Source: Schlesneria sp.
GTDB lineage: Bacteria; Planctomycetota; Planctomycetia; Planctomycetales; Planctomycetaceae
NCBI GenBank assembly: GCA_028291515.1
Contig: JAQGHU010000072.1
Span: forward strand, 1 to 56,300
Direction of reading: 5' to 3'
Length of the DNA: 56,300 nt
Position numbers and translations under genes: made by a program. The notes below the pieces were generated by a model. The model had not been told where the DNA came from. It made no database searches and saw only the letters and a program-made list of their open reading frames with translations. Below, one piece after another: positions 55,736 through 56,300 of the stretch. Every line of letters starts with the position of its first letter. Position 1 is the stretch's first letter.

Positions 55736-55757
55736 CCCGTTACCGATCGGTAACGGG
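55736..55757. promoter_or_regulatory. 22-bp perfect palindrome upstream of BBP7 gene
   Basis: CCCGTTACCGA (55736-55746) is followed directly by its exact reverse complement TCGGTAACGGG (55747-55757). The centre GTTACCGATCGGTAAC is uninterrupted. It lies 40-61 nt upstream of the BBP7 start codon, a position suited to an operator or a leader hairpin. Confidence 0.5.
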
Positions 55758-56044
55758 ATCGCGCAACCGTGCCGACTTTGACGGTTGTAGTATGAGTATC
55801 GGTTGCAACGAGAGATACTCTTGGGAGAATTCTGCCAATCGAAACGGCTTCCGGAAGAATCCTAAGCCGGTACTCGAAGCGCTGTTGGAAGATGAGCGCG
55901 ATCAGGGAGCGCTAAACTGTTGCGCTCGCCAAGCGAGCGTCTGGCGGAGATCTCGATGTAAGTTACTGGTGGATTAGATGATCCGCCAGGCACAGGTTCA
56001 TTCACGGCAGAAGCAGTGCCCGCACGACCTTGAGATCGCCGACC

Positions 56045-56146
56045 GTCATTCCCGCGCGGGCGGGATTCCAGTTTCGCAGCGAATCTTCAGCAGCCCTCAT
56101 CGCCAACATCCCAAGTTCCCTGGATTGCCGTCAGCGCGGGAATGAC
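56045..56146. repeat. 27-bp inverted-repeat element, copy 3 (degenerate)
   Basis: Arms 56045-56071 and 56120-56146 match the motif of copies 1 and 2 with several changes (CGCGGGCGGGATTCC on the left, GATTGCCGTCAGCG on the right). The centre is again different. Confidence 0.7.
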
Positions 56147-56186
56147 AGACGACGGAGGTATCAGGCCTCGAATAGCCCAATCGTGT

Positions 56187-56203
56187 TCGGCACGCTTTTT
56201 GCG
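56187..56203 (+). promoter_or_regulatory. Candidate sigma-54 promoter
   Basis: GGCACGCTTTTTGC (56189-56202) has GG and GC separated by 10 nt, close to the -24/-12 consensus TGGCACG-N4-TTGCW (first base C, last base G here). It lies about 60 nt before the start codon of the next gene. A TATGAT (56211-56216) could instead be a sigma-70 -10, so the assignment is open. Confidence 0.4.
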
Positions 56204-56225
56204 CCAGGCATATGATGAACCAAAA

Positions 56226-56246
56226 TGTCCCTTTCCAGGAGGGACA
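56226..56246 (+). promoter_or_regulatory. Hairpin covering the ribosome site
   Basis: TGTCCCT (56226-56232) pairs with AGGGACA (56240-56246) over a 7-nt loop. The right arm contains most of the AGGAGG ribosome site of the next gene, so folding of the leader could mask it. Confidence 0.4.
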
Positions 56247-56249
56247 GAG

Positions 56250-56300
56250 ATGGACGAGTCGGAACTGGTGGTGGAGACGCTGGAAGGTGGTCGATTTCTG
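56250..56300 (+). CDS. Unidentified protein, N-terminal fragment
   Basis: Begins at ATG 56250, with AGGAGG at 56237-56242 and 7 nt spacing, and reads MDESELVVETLEGGRFL before the window ends. Too short to assign. The strong ribosome site supports a real gene. Confidence 0.6.
   Translation, partial: MDESELVVETLEGGRFL

Larger units (their letters stand above)
55697..56249. other. Gene-free stretch, 553 bp
   Basis: This lies upstream of the BBP7 gene and before the last partial gene. It holds the 22-bp palindrome (55736-55757), a CGCTCGC-CAA-GCGAGCG hairpin (55923-55939) and a third 27-bp inverted-repeat element. A 61-codon frame at 55792-55977 is not supported. Confidence 0.45.

Noticed and set aside
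55792..55977. Small frame beginning MSIGCNERYSWEN
   Set aside because: No ribosome site and no recognisable composition; it runs through a hairpin in an intergenic region.
1..56300. tRNA or rRNA genes
   Set aside because: I looked for T-loop (GGTTCGAATCC-like) and 16S/23S signature stretches on both strands and saw none; a covariance search would settle it.

Overview
The window looks like chromosomal DNA of a planctomycete (phylum Planctomycetota), probably of the Planctomycetales. It carries several families typical of that group: a PSCyt1/DUF1549/DUF1553 protein paired with a DUF1501 protein, a second DUF1501 protein, a DUF1559 prepilin-like protein, a BBP7-type outer-membrane barrel, a Minf_1886-type protein, a GYF_2 multidomain protein and a Gfo/Idh/MocA oxidoreductase with a Tat signal. 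GC content is moderately high. Genes are mostly single or in pairs, with few long operons. I see no rRNA, tRNA, CRISPR array, transposase or prophage.

Layout. 0.1-12 kb: secreted HExxH protein, small conserved protein, MnmE-like GTPase overlapping type III pantothenate kinase (coaX), VOC protein, XerC/D recombinase, secretin-N-like secreted protein, prenyltransferase-like repeat protein, iron alcohol dehydrogenase, two membrane-anchored proteins and a lipoprotein. 12-19 kb: DUF1559 protein, then a GntR/FCD regulator followed by the large PSCyt1/DUF1549/LamG/DUF1553 protein and its DUF1501 partner, probably one catabolic transcription unit. 19-27 kb: DUF2752 protein with a 55-residue double zinc-knuckle membrane protein, FAD monooxygenase, secreted glycosidase-like protein, a lone bS18 ribosomal protein, trpF, a lipoprotein and a Gly/Met-rich secreted protein. 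27-34 kb: lone cytochrome lipoprotein, HAD phosphatase with zwf, and a large membrane spermidine-synthase-like protein.

33.8-35.3 kb is the most accessory-looking part: a TIR-domain protein, then a GxxExxY nuclease-like gene enclosed exactly by an 18-bp perfect inverted repeat. 35-45 kb: Gfo/Idh oxidoreductase, threonine synthase, M81 peptidase divergent from an RraA-family protein, an aminotransferase, a cysteine-less redoxin, a hemolysin III protein and cytidylate kinase, then 1.2 kb of gene-free DNA full of hairpins. 45-56 kb: a divergent LarA-like protein back to back with an ECF sigma factor, a PspA-like protein, a second DUF1501 protein, a HEAT-repeat protein, a PQQ-propeller protein, a Minf_1886-type protein, the BBP7 barrel and the start of one more gene.

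Paired inverted-repeat elements of at least two families (37-bp arms near 37.0 and 48.3 kb; 27-bp arms near 50.1, 54.2 and 56.1 kb) lie between genes and look like non-autonomous REP/MITE-type elements. Strongest leads for something undescribed: the GxxExxY inverted-repeat cassette next to a TIR gene, the mini zinc-knuckle membrane protein paired with DUF2752, the isolated S18 gene with upstream palindromes, and the MnmE-like GTPase lacking the terminal CxGK motif. All calls come from reading the sequence; no database search was run.
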